Of a stretch of 64,000 bases of DNA, positions 33,593 to 44,556 are shown in pieces (the stretch's first letter is position 1; every line of letters starts with the position of its first letter). Both the position numbers and the translations under genes were made by a program. Under the pieces are notes generated by a model that was given only the letters and a program-made list of their open reading frames with translations, had not been told where the DNA came from and did not search any database. The DNA comes from Prorocentrum cordatum (Eukaryota; Sar; Dinophyceae; Prorocentrales; Prorocentraceae): positions 27,501 to 91,500 of the forward strand of contig CAUYUJ010018576.1 of assembly GCA_963575745.1 (NCBI GenBank), read 5' to 3'.

Positions 33593-34690
33593 CTGGCGAC
33601 GTACCCAACCCATGCGCAATGCGGGGCATGAGTAGATTGGGGGTCGTTATACGGAGGTGATGACGTGACATGGGCGCATATACTCCTGCGAACGGCATTC
33701 GTGAGGCCCGCAGCCCCCCAAGGATTGCGATGTCCCGCTCAGATCCGCGCGGTGCCTCGCCCCGCTGGACCCACCAGCAGCCCTCGAAAGTGGCGACATG
33801 CTCGCAGATCGCAGCCCCCCAGGGACGGCGAGGTCCCGCTCAAATCCGCGCGGTGCCTCGCCCCGCAGGACCCACCAGCAGCCCTCGAAAGTGGCGACAA
33901 GTTCGCAGATCGCAGCCCCCCCAGGGACGGCGAGGTACCGCTCAGATCCGCGCGGTGCCTCACTCCGCAGGACCCACCAGCAGCCCTCGAAGGTGGCCAC
34001 AATTTCGCAGATCGCAACCCCCCAGGGGCGGCGAGGTCCCGCTCAGGTCCGCGCTGTGCCTCACTCTGCTGGACCCACCAGCAGCCCTCGAAAGTGGCGA
34101 CGGTTTCGCAGATCGCAGCCCCCCCCCCCCAGGGACGGCGAGGTCCCGCTCAGATCCGCGCGGCGCCTCACTCCGCAGGACCCACCAGGAGCCCTCGAAA
34201 GTGGCGACAGCTTCGCAGATCGCAGCCCCTCAAGGACGGCGAGATCCCGCTCGCGGTGAGTACCCTCTCTGCTGGCCTAGTGTGAGCCTACGGTGGGTAC
34301 CCACTGTGCTGGGCCCCTCAGCAGCCCTCGAAAATGGCGACAGTTTCACTGATCGCGGCCCCCCAGGGGCGGCGAGGTCCCGTTTGGATCCGCGGTGAGT
34401 ACCCTCTCTGCTGGCCTCCCCAGCAGCCCTCGGACGCGGCGACAGTTTCACAGATCGCAGCCCCCCAGGGACGGCGAGGTCTCGTTTGGATCCGCGGTGA
34501 GTACCCTCTCTGCTGGCCTCCCTAGCAGCCCTCGAAAGTGGCGACAATTTCACTGATCGCAGCCCCCCAGGGACGGCGATGCCCCGTTTGGATCCGCGGT
34601 GAGCACCCTCTCTGCTGGCCTCCCCATCAGCTCTCGAAAAAGTGGCGACAGTTTCACAGATCGCAGCCCCCCAGGGACGGCGAGAGGAGA
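33589..34690 (+). repeat. 101-bp satellite, array 2 with repeated leader
   Basis: The leader at 33589-33790 repeats 31257-31460 with few changes (GACGTACCCAACCCATGCGC, then ATGGGCGCATATACTCC). Early-type units follow to about 34240 and GGTGAGTACC-type units from about 34253. The shared order, leader then early units then late units, shows array 2 is a segmental copy of array 1. Confidence 0.9.
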
Positions 34691-35035
34691 CAAGAGGGAG
34701 GCGGGATGCGGGAGGCGGGAGAAGGAGGACGCGACCACACCCCTCTATTCAAAACGAATACCCAACCAAGGAGGGCTGGGAATGATCAGAAAATACACCA
34801 AATATTCAAAACAATGTGACGTACCCAACCCATTTGTACCATGGGAAACGAGGAGTTGGCCGAAACTTGCATGGACAATCAAGTTGCAGGATCCGTCGTT
34901 TGATGTGTAAGCTACTTGGGACACGCGCCTATGGCATGATGCGCAGGAGAACCATACAAGAACGAGGGGCGACAACTACAGGCTCGAAGAGGACATGGGG
35001 AGTCGGGAACGAAGAGCAAGAGAAAGACGTGCGGG
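34691..35035. other. Spacer with a third, diverged leader
   Basis: Contains CTCTATTCAAAACGAATACC and GTGACGTACCCAACCC words that resemble the right end of the 6.17-kb element (37265-37310) and the array leaders. No gene. Confidence 0.6.
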
Positions 35036-37160
35036 AAGCCCACTGTGCTGGGCCCCTCAGCAGCCCTCGAACGTGGCGACAATTTCACAGATCGCAGCCC
35101 CCCAGGGATTGCAAGGTCTAATCTGAGTCTGCGGTAAGTACCCACTGTGCTGGGCCCCTCAACAGCCCTCGAAAGTAACGACAGTTTCACAGATCGCAGC
35201 CCCCCAGGGATGGCGAGGTCTGATCTGAGTCTGCGGTGAGTACCCACTGTGCTGTGCCCCTCAGCAGCCCTCGAAAGTGACGACAATTTCACAGATCGCA
35301 ATCCCCCCAGGGATGGCGAGGTCTAATCTGAGTCTGCGGTGAGTACCAAGTGTGCTGGACCCCTCAGCAGCCCTCGAAAGTGGCGACAATTTCACCGATC
35401 GCAGCCCCCCAAGGATGGCGAGGTCTAATCTGAGACTGCGGTAAGGACCAACTGTGCTGGGCCCCTCAGCAGCCCTCGAAAGTGGCGACAGTTTCACAGA
35501 TCGCAGCCCCCCAAGGATGGCGTGGTCTAATCTGAATATGCGGTGAGTACCCGCTGTGCTGGGCCCCTCAGCAGCCCTCGAAAGTGGCGACAGTTTCACA
35601 GATCGCAGCCCCCCAGGGATGGCGAGGTCGAATTTGAGTCTGCGGTGAGTACCCACTGTGCTGTGCCCCTCAGCAGCCTTCGAAAGTGGCGACAGCTTCA
35701 CAGATCGCAGCCCCCCAAGGATGGCGAGGTCTAAATTGAGTCTGCGGTGAGTATCCACTGTGCTGGGCCCCTCAGCAGCCCTCGAAAGCGGCGACGGATT
35801 CACAGATCGCAGCCCCCCCAGGGATGGCAAGGTCTAAGTTGAATATGCGGTGAGTACCCACTGTGCTGCGCCCCTCAGCAGCCCTCGAAAATGGCGACAG
35901 TTTCACAGACCGCAGCCCCCCAAGGATGGCGAGGTCTAATCTGAGCCTGCGGTGAGTACCCACTGTGCTGGGCCCCTCAGCAGCCCTCGAAAGTGGCGAC
36001 AGTTTCACAGATCGCAGCCCCCCAAGGATGGCGAGGTCTAATGTGAGTCTGCAGTGAGTACCCGCTGTGCTGTGCCCCTCAGCAGCCCTCGAAAGTGGCG
36101 ACAGTTTCACAGATCGCAGCCCCCCAGGGATGGCGAGGTCTAGTGTGAGCCTGCGGTGAGTACCCACTGTGCTGGGCCCCTCAGCAGCCCTCGAAAGTGG
36201 CGACAGTTTCACAGATCGCAGCCCCCCAGGGATGGCGAGGTCCCATTTGAGTCTGCGGTGAGTACCCACTGTGCTGGGCCCCTCAGCAGGCCTCGAAAGT
36301 GGCGACAGTTTCACAGATCGCAGCCCCCCAGGGATGGCGAGGTCCCTTTTGAATCCCTGGCAGTCCTGTGCTGGCGCCCCCCAGCAGTCGAAAGTGGCGA
36401 CGAGTTTCACACTGATCGCGACAGTTTCACAGATCCCCAGGGATGGCGAGGTCTAATTTGAATCTGCCGTGGTACCCACTGTGCTGGGCCCCTCAGCAGC
36501 CCTCGAAAGTGGCGACAGTTTCACAGATCGCAGCCCCCCAGGGATGGCGAGGTCTAATTTGAATCTCGGTGAGTACCCACTGTGCTGGGCCCCCCAGCAG
36601 GCCTCGAAAGTGGCGACAGTTTCACAGATCGCAGCCCCCCAGGGATGGCGAGGTCTAATTTGAGTCTGCGTGAGTACCACTGTGCTGGGCCCCCCAGCAG
36701 GCCTCGAAAGTGGCGACAGTTTCACAGATCGCAGCCCCCCAGGGATGGCGAGGTCTAATTTGAGTCTGCGGTGGCCACTGTGCTGGGCCCCCCAGCAGCC
36801 CTCGAAAGTGGCGACAGTTTCACAGATCGCAGCCCCCCAGGGATGGCGAGGTCTAATTTGAGTCCGCGGTGAGTACCCACTGTGCTGGGCCCCCCAGCAG
36901 GCCTCGAAATTGGCGACAGTTTCACAGATCGCAGCCCCCCAGGGATGGCGAGGTCCCATTTGAGTCTGCGGTGAGTACCCACTGTGCTGGGCCCCTCAGC
37001 AGCCCTCGAAAGTGGCGACAGTTTCACAGATCGCAGCCCCCCAGGGATGGCGAGGTCCCATTTGAGTCTGCGGTGAGTACCCACTGTGCTGGGCCCCTCA
37101 GCAGCCCTCGAAAGTGGCGACAGCTTCACAGATCGCAGCCCCCAGCAGCCCTCGAAAGTG
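35036..37160 (+). repeat. 102-bp satellite, array 3 (about 21 units)
   Basis: Units carry GTGGCGACAGTTTCACAGAT, CCCCCAGGGATGGCGAGGTC and GGTGAGTACCCACTGTGCTG, then CCCCTCAGCAGCCCTCGAAA. They are more uniform than arrays 1-2. Small deletions near 36360-36480 and 36540-36790 shorten several units. Confidence 0.92.
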
Positions 37161-37386
37161 GCACAGGGATGACTAGGTAGGAGGCAGGCTGGCACGCAGC
37201 GACGAGCGAGGTAAAAGGCAGGGGGGAAGAGAGGGACGGGAGGGGGTGGGAAGGAGACGCGCGAGCAGTGCTCTATTCAAAACGAGAACCCAACGCAGGA
37301 GGGTTGGGAAAAATAGTCCCCAGATTATTTTTACCTATTTTTGAATATTCCTCCTGTAGAGGGACAGGCCCGACTTAAGCCTACTG

Positions 37387-39200
37387 GGAGCCTTTGGGGG
37401 GGCCTCTGTGGGCCTCTCCGGGGGTAGCATTGGGGCCATCGGGAAGCCTCGCCAGCCGATGCGATGCGAAAAGGCTCCTCGTAATCCAAAGTGGGGTCCA
37501 GCTGAAAGGGGGTGGTGCAATAGATTTGGGTAAATTGCACGGTGGGGGCATTGGATAAGGAGCCCTTAGATAAGGAAACCAGGGTCTGGAGACTGGTGGA
37601 ACTCCAATCGAAGCTTGGCCATGGATATCACCGCCGCCCTCATCAGATAAGGAATCCTCCAGGGTCTGAAGCACCCTGGGCACATTCCTTAACCAACGCC
37701 CCCACCGTATTACAAATGTATTGCGCCAGAGAATGTATGTTTTGCAACCACTGTATTGCACGCGAGAATCCAGCAATACGCTTGCGCACCGGAATGTGTT
37801 GCACACCCCAAATCTACTGCAACCCCACAAATCTTAAACACCAAATCTATTGCACCACCCCCTTTTCGCTGGACCCCCTTTTGGGTCAATCAGAAGGCGA
37901 GAAAGCAACAAACATAGGTATTCGTTTGGTTGTTCAAGGTTTTTGGCTTCGCGGAGGCCTCCTGGAGGGCCTCTTGGGCCCTTCTGGGCCCCAAATGGGC
38001 CTCTCTCGAAGCGTCTTGATGGCTTCTTGGGCTGTCTGAGACCCCTCTGGGGATTGCAGGGGCACCGCAAACCGAAATGGCCCCCGGACCCCGGACCCTG
38101 GAGGGATATCCGGTACCTTTGTCATTGGGTGCCGGCGGGGGACCCGGGGCGGCTTCTTTTTGGGGTTGTGATCGAACAGATGCAGGGTAATTACGAAGAG
38201 ACGCACGAAGATCGCTACCTAAGCGGGGCATCAATTGCGTTCCCTCGTCCCTCACATCGCGCTGATGAAAGCATTGAAGGGGCCCTGGGACGCACAAACA
38301 AATACACACAAATTACCCCAGTGCGACCCTACCTAGGAGTTGGAGCCCCTAGGAAAGCAGCATTAGTAGTAACGGTAAACGCCGTCCTCTTCCTTCTCCT
38401 CATCGTCGTAGTTGCCTTTGCTTTTGCTTGTTTTTGCTTTTGCTTGGTTTTGCTTTTGCTTTGCCTTCGCACACACACACACACGCGCGCATGTGTTTTG
38501 CATGGGCTCTCTGATCGTACTGTTGCACATTGCTTTTGCTGTTGCCTTTCCTTTGCTTTGCTTTTGCTTTTGCTTTGCTTGGCTTTGCGTTGCTAGTACT
38601 TTGCTTTGCTGTTGCTATTGCTGTAGCCTGGTTAAGCTAAACTAAGCTAAGCTAAGCTAAGCCTTTTGCTTTTGCCTTGCTTAGCTTCGTCGTAGTCCAC
38701 TACGTGCAAGTCGTGGGACGTTTTGTAGGGACCTCGGCCTCTAGTGCTGGTCGTGGGACGCTTTGTAGTGACCTCGGGCTCTACGCGCTGGTCGAGGGTG
38801 TGATGTTAGTCGTACTGGTGGGGCTTGAGTGTCGGTGCTAGCGTCTCAACAGGCCGCGGGAGGAAGTTAAGGGAAAAGAACGTCGCTGGTGGGGCGTTAG
38901 TGGGGAGTTGTGTCCCCTCGCCGCTGCTGTTGCCGTTGCTTTGAGCTTGTGCTTTGCATTGCCTTTGCTTTTGCTCTTGCTTTTGCTTTTGCCTCGGCCT
39001 TCGAGCTCGACGGGGCTTCCTCGACGGGGGCTCGGCGGGGCGTCCTCGACCTGGCTAAGCTAAGATGAGATACGCAAAGCTAAGGTAAGGGGGCGCAACT
39101 GGGGGAACCGCGGGGCGGGGACCGGGTGAACCGCCCGGGGCGAAGCCCACTGCCCGGCCCCTTTAAGCCCAGCGAATAAGAACCCTCTAGGCAGAGCCTA
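37387..39200. other. No recognised gene; GGCCTC words, (TTTGCT)n and AGCTA repeats
   Basis: GGGGCCTCTGTGGGCC-type words at 37380-37470 and 37945-38060; (TTTGCT)/(TTGC) repeats at 38405-38640 and 38930-38995; an (AC)n run at 38468-38484; GCTAAGCTAA tandem pentamers at 38630-38665 and 39055-39085. A GGGGCCCTGGGACGCACAAA word at 38280 recurs at 43065. Confidence 0.6.
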
Positions 39201-39204
39201 GGTA

Positions 39205-39350
39205 GGAAATAAAAGGATTCCCCATATTTTCCTATATTTTCTGGGTTTCTGTCTTCCCCCCCACTGCCCATATTTTCCTATATTTTCCAGGGAATCGACG
39301 ATTAATTGTGTCTGTGTGTTTTTGTTCCCTCCTGAAAGCACATGGCCAGC
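39205..39350. repeat. Dispersed repeat, family B copy
   Basis: CCCATATTTTCCTATATTTT, TCTGGGTTTCTGTCTTCCCC and GAATCGACGATTAATTGTGT words match 43095-43245 closely and 5488-5550 in part. The copies at 39.2 and 43.1 kb share at least 130 bp. Confidence 0.8.
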
Positions 39351-39670
39351 GAATGTAAACATGTAAGCTGTCTCGCCATGCTGGCTCACACCAAAGCACT
39401 ACCATAGGACTACCACGTCAGATGATGTTCGGGCCAACGTATGACGCCAAAGAAACACCAGGCCTGCCTGTCAAGAAGATCTCATGGGAGCGACCTGGCG
39501 AAAGCTCCCGAATACCAAAACTGTCGAAGGTCCGCGCCGACCCCTTGGAGCTGGGCTGGACCCCCCCCCTCCCTGGCGCGCGGAGCGCACCCGGGGCGGC
39601 GCCGATGGCGCCACCGAGGGGGGTCATGGCGACCGAAACTCAAAGGATGGCAACAAAAATTGGAGGCCTG

Positions 39671-39853
39671 GAAATGGGCACCAACACCAACACAGGGGGT
39701 TGCCTTCACAGGGGAAAGATGATCCTCGATTTCGGTGTTGGTGGTAATATTTCGGCCACCTTGGAAGCTAAAATATTACCACCATCACCGAGATCGGGAT
39801 CTTCTTCCCTCGGTGGAGGCACACCGTCGAAATTGGTGTTGGTGTCAACCTCT
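39671..39853. mobile_element. Fold-back element with ~75-80-bp imperfect arms, 7-bp flanking repeat
   Basis: The left arm (GGGCACCAACACCAACAC ... GGTGTTGGTGGTAATATTT) and the right arm (AAAATATTACCACCATCACC ... GGTGTTGGTGTCAACC) are inverted complements with mismatches around a short loop at about 39757-39773. AGGCCTG lies directly outside on both sides (39664-39670 and 39854-39860). The 171-residue plus frame across it is not credible. Confidence 0.65.
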
Positions 39854-39939
39854 AGGCCTGCGAGAAAAAACACATCCAAGGAGGCAACTCGCCGCCGTGC
39901 AGGTCGTGCCTCACCGAACCCGCCCGGCCTCCAGTGACC

Positions 39940-40960
39940 CGCGCGGCGCGGCGCTGGCGCAGGCAAATCGGCGGCGGGGAGGCCCCGTGAGAGGTGCCGC
40001 GCGTGCGACGACCAGCCGGCCTCGGCGGTTACCAGGCCAGCGCGGCAGATTCGGGCCCGACGTGCTCGGCATCGCCCTGCGCTCCGGTGGAGCTTCCCCT
40101 GGCTCGGGGCGCCGAGCTGCTGCAGCCGAGGGCAGCACGGGCGCACAAGCCGCCGACCAAAATCCCAGGAGCTGGATCAAGGGGGTGGGGGACGTTGGCC
40201 TGGAATCGGCGACGCATCGCCGATGGCTCGGCGAGAGGCCATCGGATGCGAAGCCGTGTGCTCGTGGGCGGGGGAGGGCTATCGGGCACCCCGTCGGCGG
40301 CGCATGGACTCTGGGGCGGTCGGCGCGCCCCCCCCCTGAGCCTGTCCACCCTTATCGCTGCCTCTGGCTCCCTCTTCGGCTCCTCGCCGTGCCGATGCGG
40401 CCCGAGGAGAAGCCATCCTCGCACTGGGATGCACAAAGAGATCCACCACGATTGCTGGCTCTCTGTGGGGGCGACTCGTGCCCCTCGGACTGCCCTCTGC
40501 TCTGCAATCGAGGCCGGCCGCTCCTGCGTAACCAGCGAGCGTGGGGGACAGGGTGGCCTTGGCCAATGCGATTGAACTGCAGACGACTTTGACGAGCCGA
40601 GGCCTGCGCCGCGGCTGTTGCGTGGTAAACGCTCGCGACTCGCGCTTCCAGCCGCCTCAGGGTCAACGGGACGTGCCCAGCAACTAGATACACCGATAGG
40701 CCCTCTCGTGGCGACAAGGCAATGAATGCTGCTGTGGCTACGCACGCGTATACACATATACTGTCAGTAGGGCATGCCAGTCGCCTGAGCGCGTAGACAA
40801 CTTGCGTGATAAGAACAACTCACTTTCGCCAGCACTGCCTGTCTGCGGCAATGAAGGCGCAGCTCAAAATGCTACGATGTGCCCGACATGGCGGGCACAG
40901 TGGGCGTTGTGCTGGTGCTTCCTCGTGAATCCCTTGCTCATCCTCATCCTCCTTCTTTTC
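39940..40960. other. No recognised gene; one dispersed repeat
   Basis: 40195-40340 shares TGGAATCGGCGACGCATCGC, a CTCGTGGGCGGGG block and CCCCTGAGCC with 57085-57230, so it is a dispersed repeat copy. The remaining frames on both strands lack recognisable domains. Confidence 0.5.
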
Positions 40961-41126
40961 TTAGATCGGGCATGTCCCCCTACAGGTGTAGAGTGGACGA
41001 AACATGAAAGAGATCCAAAACAGGTGCAAACAGAATCAACAAACAATCATAAGAAAATCGCCCCCAGACTATAGTTCTACCATTCTTGAATAGGCCTCCT
41101 GTAGAGGGGGGACATGCCCGACGTAA
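40961..41126. mobile_element. Short TIR element, family A copy (166 bp)
   Basis: The left terminus is TTAGATCGGGCATGTCCCCC and the right terminus is the complement of TTACGTCGGGCATGTCCCCC. No matching octamers flank it. A second copy inserted at its right end may have destroyed the duplication. Confidence 0.75.
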
Positions 41127-41128
41127 TT

Positions 41129-41315
41129 TTATGTCGGGCCTGTCCCCCTGCAGGGGGATTTTCGACGAAAAAAATACTACAAAATTCGCAAAAAAATAAT
41201 CCAAAATTCGTCTGTGGATAATTTTTGGGGTATTTGTTTTACCTTTTGGAATATGTTTGTGGTATTTTTTATTTTTCGTCGAAAATCCCCCTGTAGGGGG
41301 ACAGGCCCGACTTAA
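41129..41315. mobile_element. Short TIR element, family A copy (187 bp), inserted at the end of its neighbour
   Basis: The left terminus is TTATGTCGGGCCTGTCCCCC and the right terminus is the complement of TTAAGTCGGGCCTGTCCCCC. The arms extend into GGGGGATTTTCGACGAAAAA and are nearly perfect. The flanks are ACGTAATT (41121-41128) and ACGTAATC (41316-41323), an 8-bp duplication with one change. The left copy of that duplication contains the last bases of the neighbouring element. Confidence 0.85.
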
Positions 41316-41323
41316 ACGTAATC

Positions 41324-41425
41324 ATGTCCTCCTCCTCCTCCTCCTCCTCCTCCTCCTCCTCCTCCTCCTCCTCCTCCTCCTCCTCCTCCTCCTCCTCCTC
41401 CTCCTCCTCCTCCTCCTCCTCCTCC
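41324..41425. repeat. (CTC)n microsatellite, uninterrupted
   Basis: About 100 bp of pure TCC/CTC. It gives Ser, Gly and Pro runs in the shadow frames. Confidence 0.95.
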
Positions 41426-42190
41426 GGCGCGGACGCTCAGATGCACACTAACCCCTCGGGCTGGCCGCGCAGCCCTGGTGGGCCAGCCCGGATCCATCGC
41501 CGGCCAGCGCCGCCCGCAGGCAGCCTCCGAAGAAGGGGCTGCTCGAGTCGACGTGCCCGCCTGGCGATGGTGGGGACTGGGGCGGTCGTGGCGAATCCTG
41601 CGCGGAGGCGCCGGAGCTGGGCGAGATCTCGCGCACTGGCTCCACACCGCCGAAGCGCACCGTCCCGACGCCACGCTCCAGCACGGGCCCCGCGGCCGGC
41701 GATGCCGCGTCGTGGCGCCCTGGCGCGCCCACGCTCCTGACTAGCTACCAGACCGCCCACCAACCCGAAGACCCGAAGTTCGGGTTCGGGGGGGTACGGG
41801 ATTCCTGTGCTTGTCAATGTCCCCCGACCCCCCCACACTGGAAATGGAGGGCAAGTCGGCGCCTTCGGGTTGGGCCGGGGTGGTTTGGTAGGCGGTGAGC
41901 TCCCGCGCTGGGGCGGCGAGGTCGACGCGCCGTGGGCGCCCCCCAGCGGCCCCTTCTCGGCGTGCCGGCTGGTCTGCTTCCCGACGCCACGCTCCAGCGC
42001 GGGCCCCGCGGCCAGCGATGCCGCGCCGTGGCCCCCCGCGGCGCCCACGCCACCGCGCTGGGGCGGCGAGGACGCGCCGTGGGCGCCCCCCGGCGGCCCC
42101 TTCTCGGCGTGCCGGCCGGCCTGGCCCCCGACGGGCCCCGGCTCCCGGTGCGGCCGCGCGCGCGCGGGGAGAGGAACCAGCTGGTCATCG
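41426..42190. other. No recognised gene; internal ~130-bp direct repeat
   Basis: GGGGCGGCGAGG, GTGGGCGCCCCC and GGCCCCTTCTCGGCGTGCCG occur together twice (about 41910-42010 and 42059-42120). GC-rich frames on both strands show no motif. Confidence 0.5.
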
Positions 42191-42191
42191 C

Positions 42192-42367
42192 TCGAGTAGG
42201 AGATCGACTACAGAACTGATTCACCCCTGAAGTGATTTCCCGTTGAATCTGCGGGAAAGTCGTAGGAGGCTCCGTAGATCTACTGGGCGGTCTACATAAT
42301 CTTACTCGCTCAGGATGAAGAAATCAATTTCGGGGTAAATCAGTTCTGTAGTCGATCCACTATTCGA
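42192..42367. mobile_element. Short TIR element, family C (176 bp)
   Basis: The left end TCGAGTAGGAGATCGACTAC and the complement of the right end TCGAATAGTGGATCGACTAC continue together through AGAACTGATT and a near-match beyond, about 33 of 36 positions. The interior is AT-richer than the surroundings. No clear target duplication. Confidence 0.7.
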
Positions 42368-43090
42368 ATCGTGGAGTCCATCGGGGCAACGGTGCGTTCC
42401 CTTCATCACGAGTATTGGTGGGATTGCGCTTGCGAGAAGAGGCGAGGCGGCACCGTCATTATCCTATACATTGTTGCAATGGTGCGTTCCCTCGGGCCCG
42501 CCAGGGCGCCCCGCGCCCCCAAGGGACCGGCTCTCGCAGCCGAGCGACGGGCCTCTGTTCTGTTCTGTTCATCGGGGCAACGCTCCTGCCCCCGCCGAGG
42601 GCGCCCGCGGGCAGGAGCGGCATCGCGCACGAAGGCTCTCGCGCGGCAGGGCTCCCCGCGGGCGGCGGCGGGGGCGAGATGCGTCGGGTCCGTGGGCGCG
42701 CCGCCGCCCCCTCGGGCCAGAGTGGCTGCGGAAGTGCCTGGGGGGCGGCTGTGGGGGGCCTCTCGGGTGCTCTGCCCCTGGGGGGGGAGCCCCTGCCCGG
42801 AGCTTCCAGGAGGGCTAAAAAATTGCGCCCGACCTGAAAACCTATCCCAGAGCTGTTCTACGTCTTGGTTTCAGGCTGTCTCGTTCAGTTTTTTAAGTCT
42901 TTAGGCCTCCAGTGCTAAAACATAGCTCTCTGGAAGGTCAGGGTGAACAGCGTCCTGAAGCGGGCGGCGGTGCTTCCGGGGCTTTGCCGGAGCCTCGGCA
43001 AGCCGAAGAGGCGGGCACCTGCAGAAAACGGCGGAGGCCCAAGGAGAGCCAATGATTTTGAAGGGGCCCTGGGACACACAAATAAATACA
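42368..43090. other. No recognised gene
   Basis: GC-rich sequence with several overlapping frames. A 177-residue plus frame is Arg/Ala-rich with no motif. Nothing convincing found. Confidence 0.5.
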
Positions 43091-43245
43091 CATAAATAAA
43101 AAAGATTCCCTATATTTTCTCATATGTTCTGGGTTTTGGTTTTCCCCCCCACTGCCCATATTTTCCCATATTTTCCTGGGAATCGACGATTACTTGTGTC
43201 TGTGTGTTTCTTTCCCTCCTGAGATTTGTCCCCCTTAAAGCACAC
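43060..43245. repeat. Dispersed repeat, family B copy
   Basis: Runs from GGGGCCCTGGGACACACAAA through CCCATATTTTCCCATATTTT to a TCGACGATTACTTGTGTCTG word. It matches 38280-38325 plus 39205-39350, which are separated there by about 900 bp, so this copy is contiguous or the other was interrupted. Confidence 0.75.
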
Positions 43246-43980
43246 GTGGGGGCCGTCTGGGAACCCTCTTGCAGCGTCTGGAGCGCGTTTTGAACCGTCT
43301 GGGAGCCTTCGTGGACTGGGTAGTCGAAGCCAATCTGGCGCCAATCTGGCAGGCCCAATCTGGCAAACGGGGGCAATATGGCGAGGGAGCCAACGCGAAT
43401 CCAGTCTGGCGAATAACCCAAATCCTCCAGTATGGCCAGGCCAGATTGGCCCTTGGGGCCCAATCCAGTCCGACAGTCTGGCCTTCGACTACCCAGGTGG
43501 AGCGCCTCGGGAGCGGAGGGCCGTCCGGAGCCAACCGCGGGCGTCGGGGCGTGACTGTCGGCGGCTCGGGCGCGCCTCGGTGCCTTTTGTTGGGCGGTCC
43601 TGGGCAGTGCCTGGGGGGCGGCCGTGGGGCCTCATTGGGTGCTCTGGGCGCCCCTGGGGTGAGCCCCTGAGGCCGTCGCGAAGCGGGCGGTGGCTGGCGT
43701 GGAGCCTCGGCAGGCCGAAAAAGGCAGAAGCCCCTACCAAAAACAGTCAGAAGCAGTGGAAACACACATGAAGGTCGCCTCTTGGCGCCCTCATGGGGGT
43801 CCTCTTGGGAACCCTCTGAGAGCATCTGGGGAGCGCTCTGGGCCGTCTGGGAGCCTTCGTGGAGCGCCTGGGGAGCGGGGCGGGCCATCTGCAGACCACC
43901 ACGAGCGTGCGGGAGCGATTTCCTGGCGACGCGGAAGCGACTCGGGGGACTCTCGGAGCGCCTCGTAGACGGGGACATGT
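43246..43980. other. No recognised gene; degenerate GGGAGCC/GGCCAATCTGGC words
   Basis: Short repeated words CCAATCTGGC (43330-43460) and GGAGCGC/GCCTCGG (43500-43960). No fixed period and no recognisable protein. Confidence 0.5.
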
Positions 43981-44509
43981 GTCTTTTGCGTGCGTGTGTG
44001 TGACTGCGTGTGAATGCGTGTGTGTGTGTTGTGTGCAATGTGTATGTTGTGTGTTGCGTGTGTTGTGTGTTGTATGTGTGGTGTGTGCGTGCGTGCGTGC
44101 GTGCGTGGGTGCGTTCGTGCGTGCGTGCGTGCGTGCGTGCGTGCATGCTTGCGTGCGTGCGTGCGTGTGTGAGTGTGTGTGTGCACGTGTGTGTGTGAAT
44201 GCGTGTGAATATGTGTGTGGTGTGTGTTGTGCGTTGCGTGTTGTGTGTCGTGTGTCATGTGTTGTGTGCTGTGTGCTGTGTGCTGTGTGCTGTGTGCTGT
44301 GTGTTGTGTGTTGTGTGTGTTCGGTGCTGTGTGTGCTGTGTGTTGTGTGCTGTGTCTTGTGTGTGTTGTTTTGTATGGTGTGTGCGTGTTGTGTTGTGTG
44401 TTGTGCGTTGTGTGTTGTGTGTTGTGCGCTGCGTGTTGTATGCATGTGTGCTTGTGCTCCGCCTCTCTGTCTCTCTATCTCTCTCTCTCTCTCCCTCTCT
44501 CTCTGTCTG

Positions 44510-44556
<47 letters not shown>

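Larger units (their letters stand above)
31209..37378. mobile_element. 6.17-kb family A TIR element filled with satellite DNA, perfect 8-bp duplication
   Basis: The left terminus (31209) is TTAAGTCGGGTTTGTC; the right terminus (to 37378) is the complement of TTAAGTCGGGCCTGTCCC. GCCTACTG abuts both ends (31201-31208 and 37379-37386). The outer tens of bases resemble the 150-190-bp members of the family. Almost everything between is three arrays of a 101-102-bp repeat plus two copies of a ~215-bp leader. No transposase is present. Confidence 0.85.

Noticed and set aside
31257-37160. CRISPR-like regular spacing of conserved and variable blocks
   Set aside because: Units are 101-102 bp and repeated throughout; there are no unique spacers, no short palindromic repeat and no cas genes.
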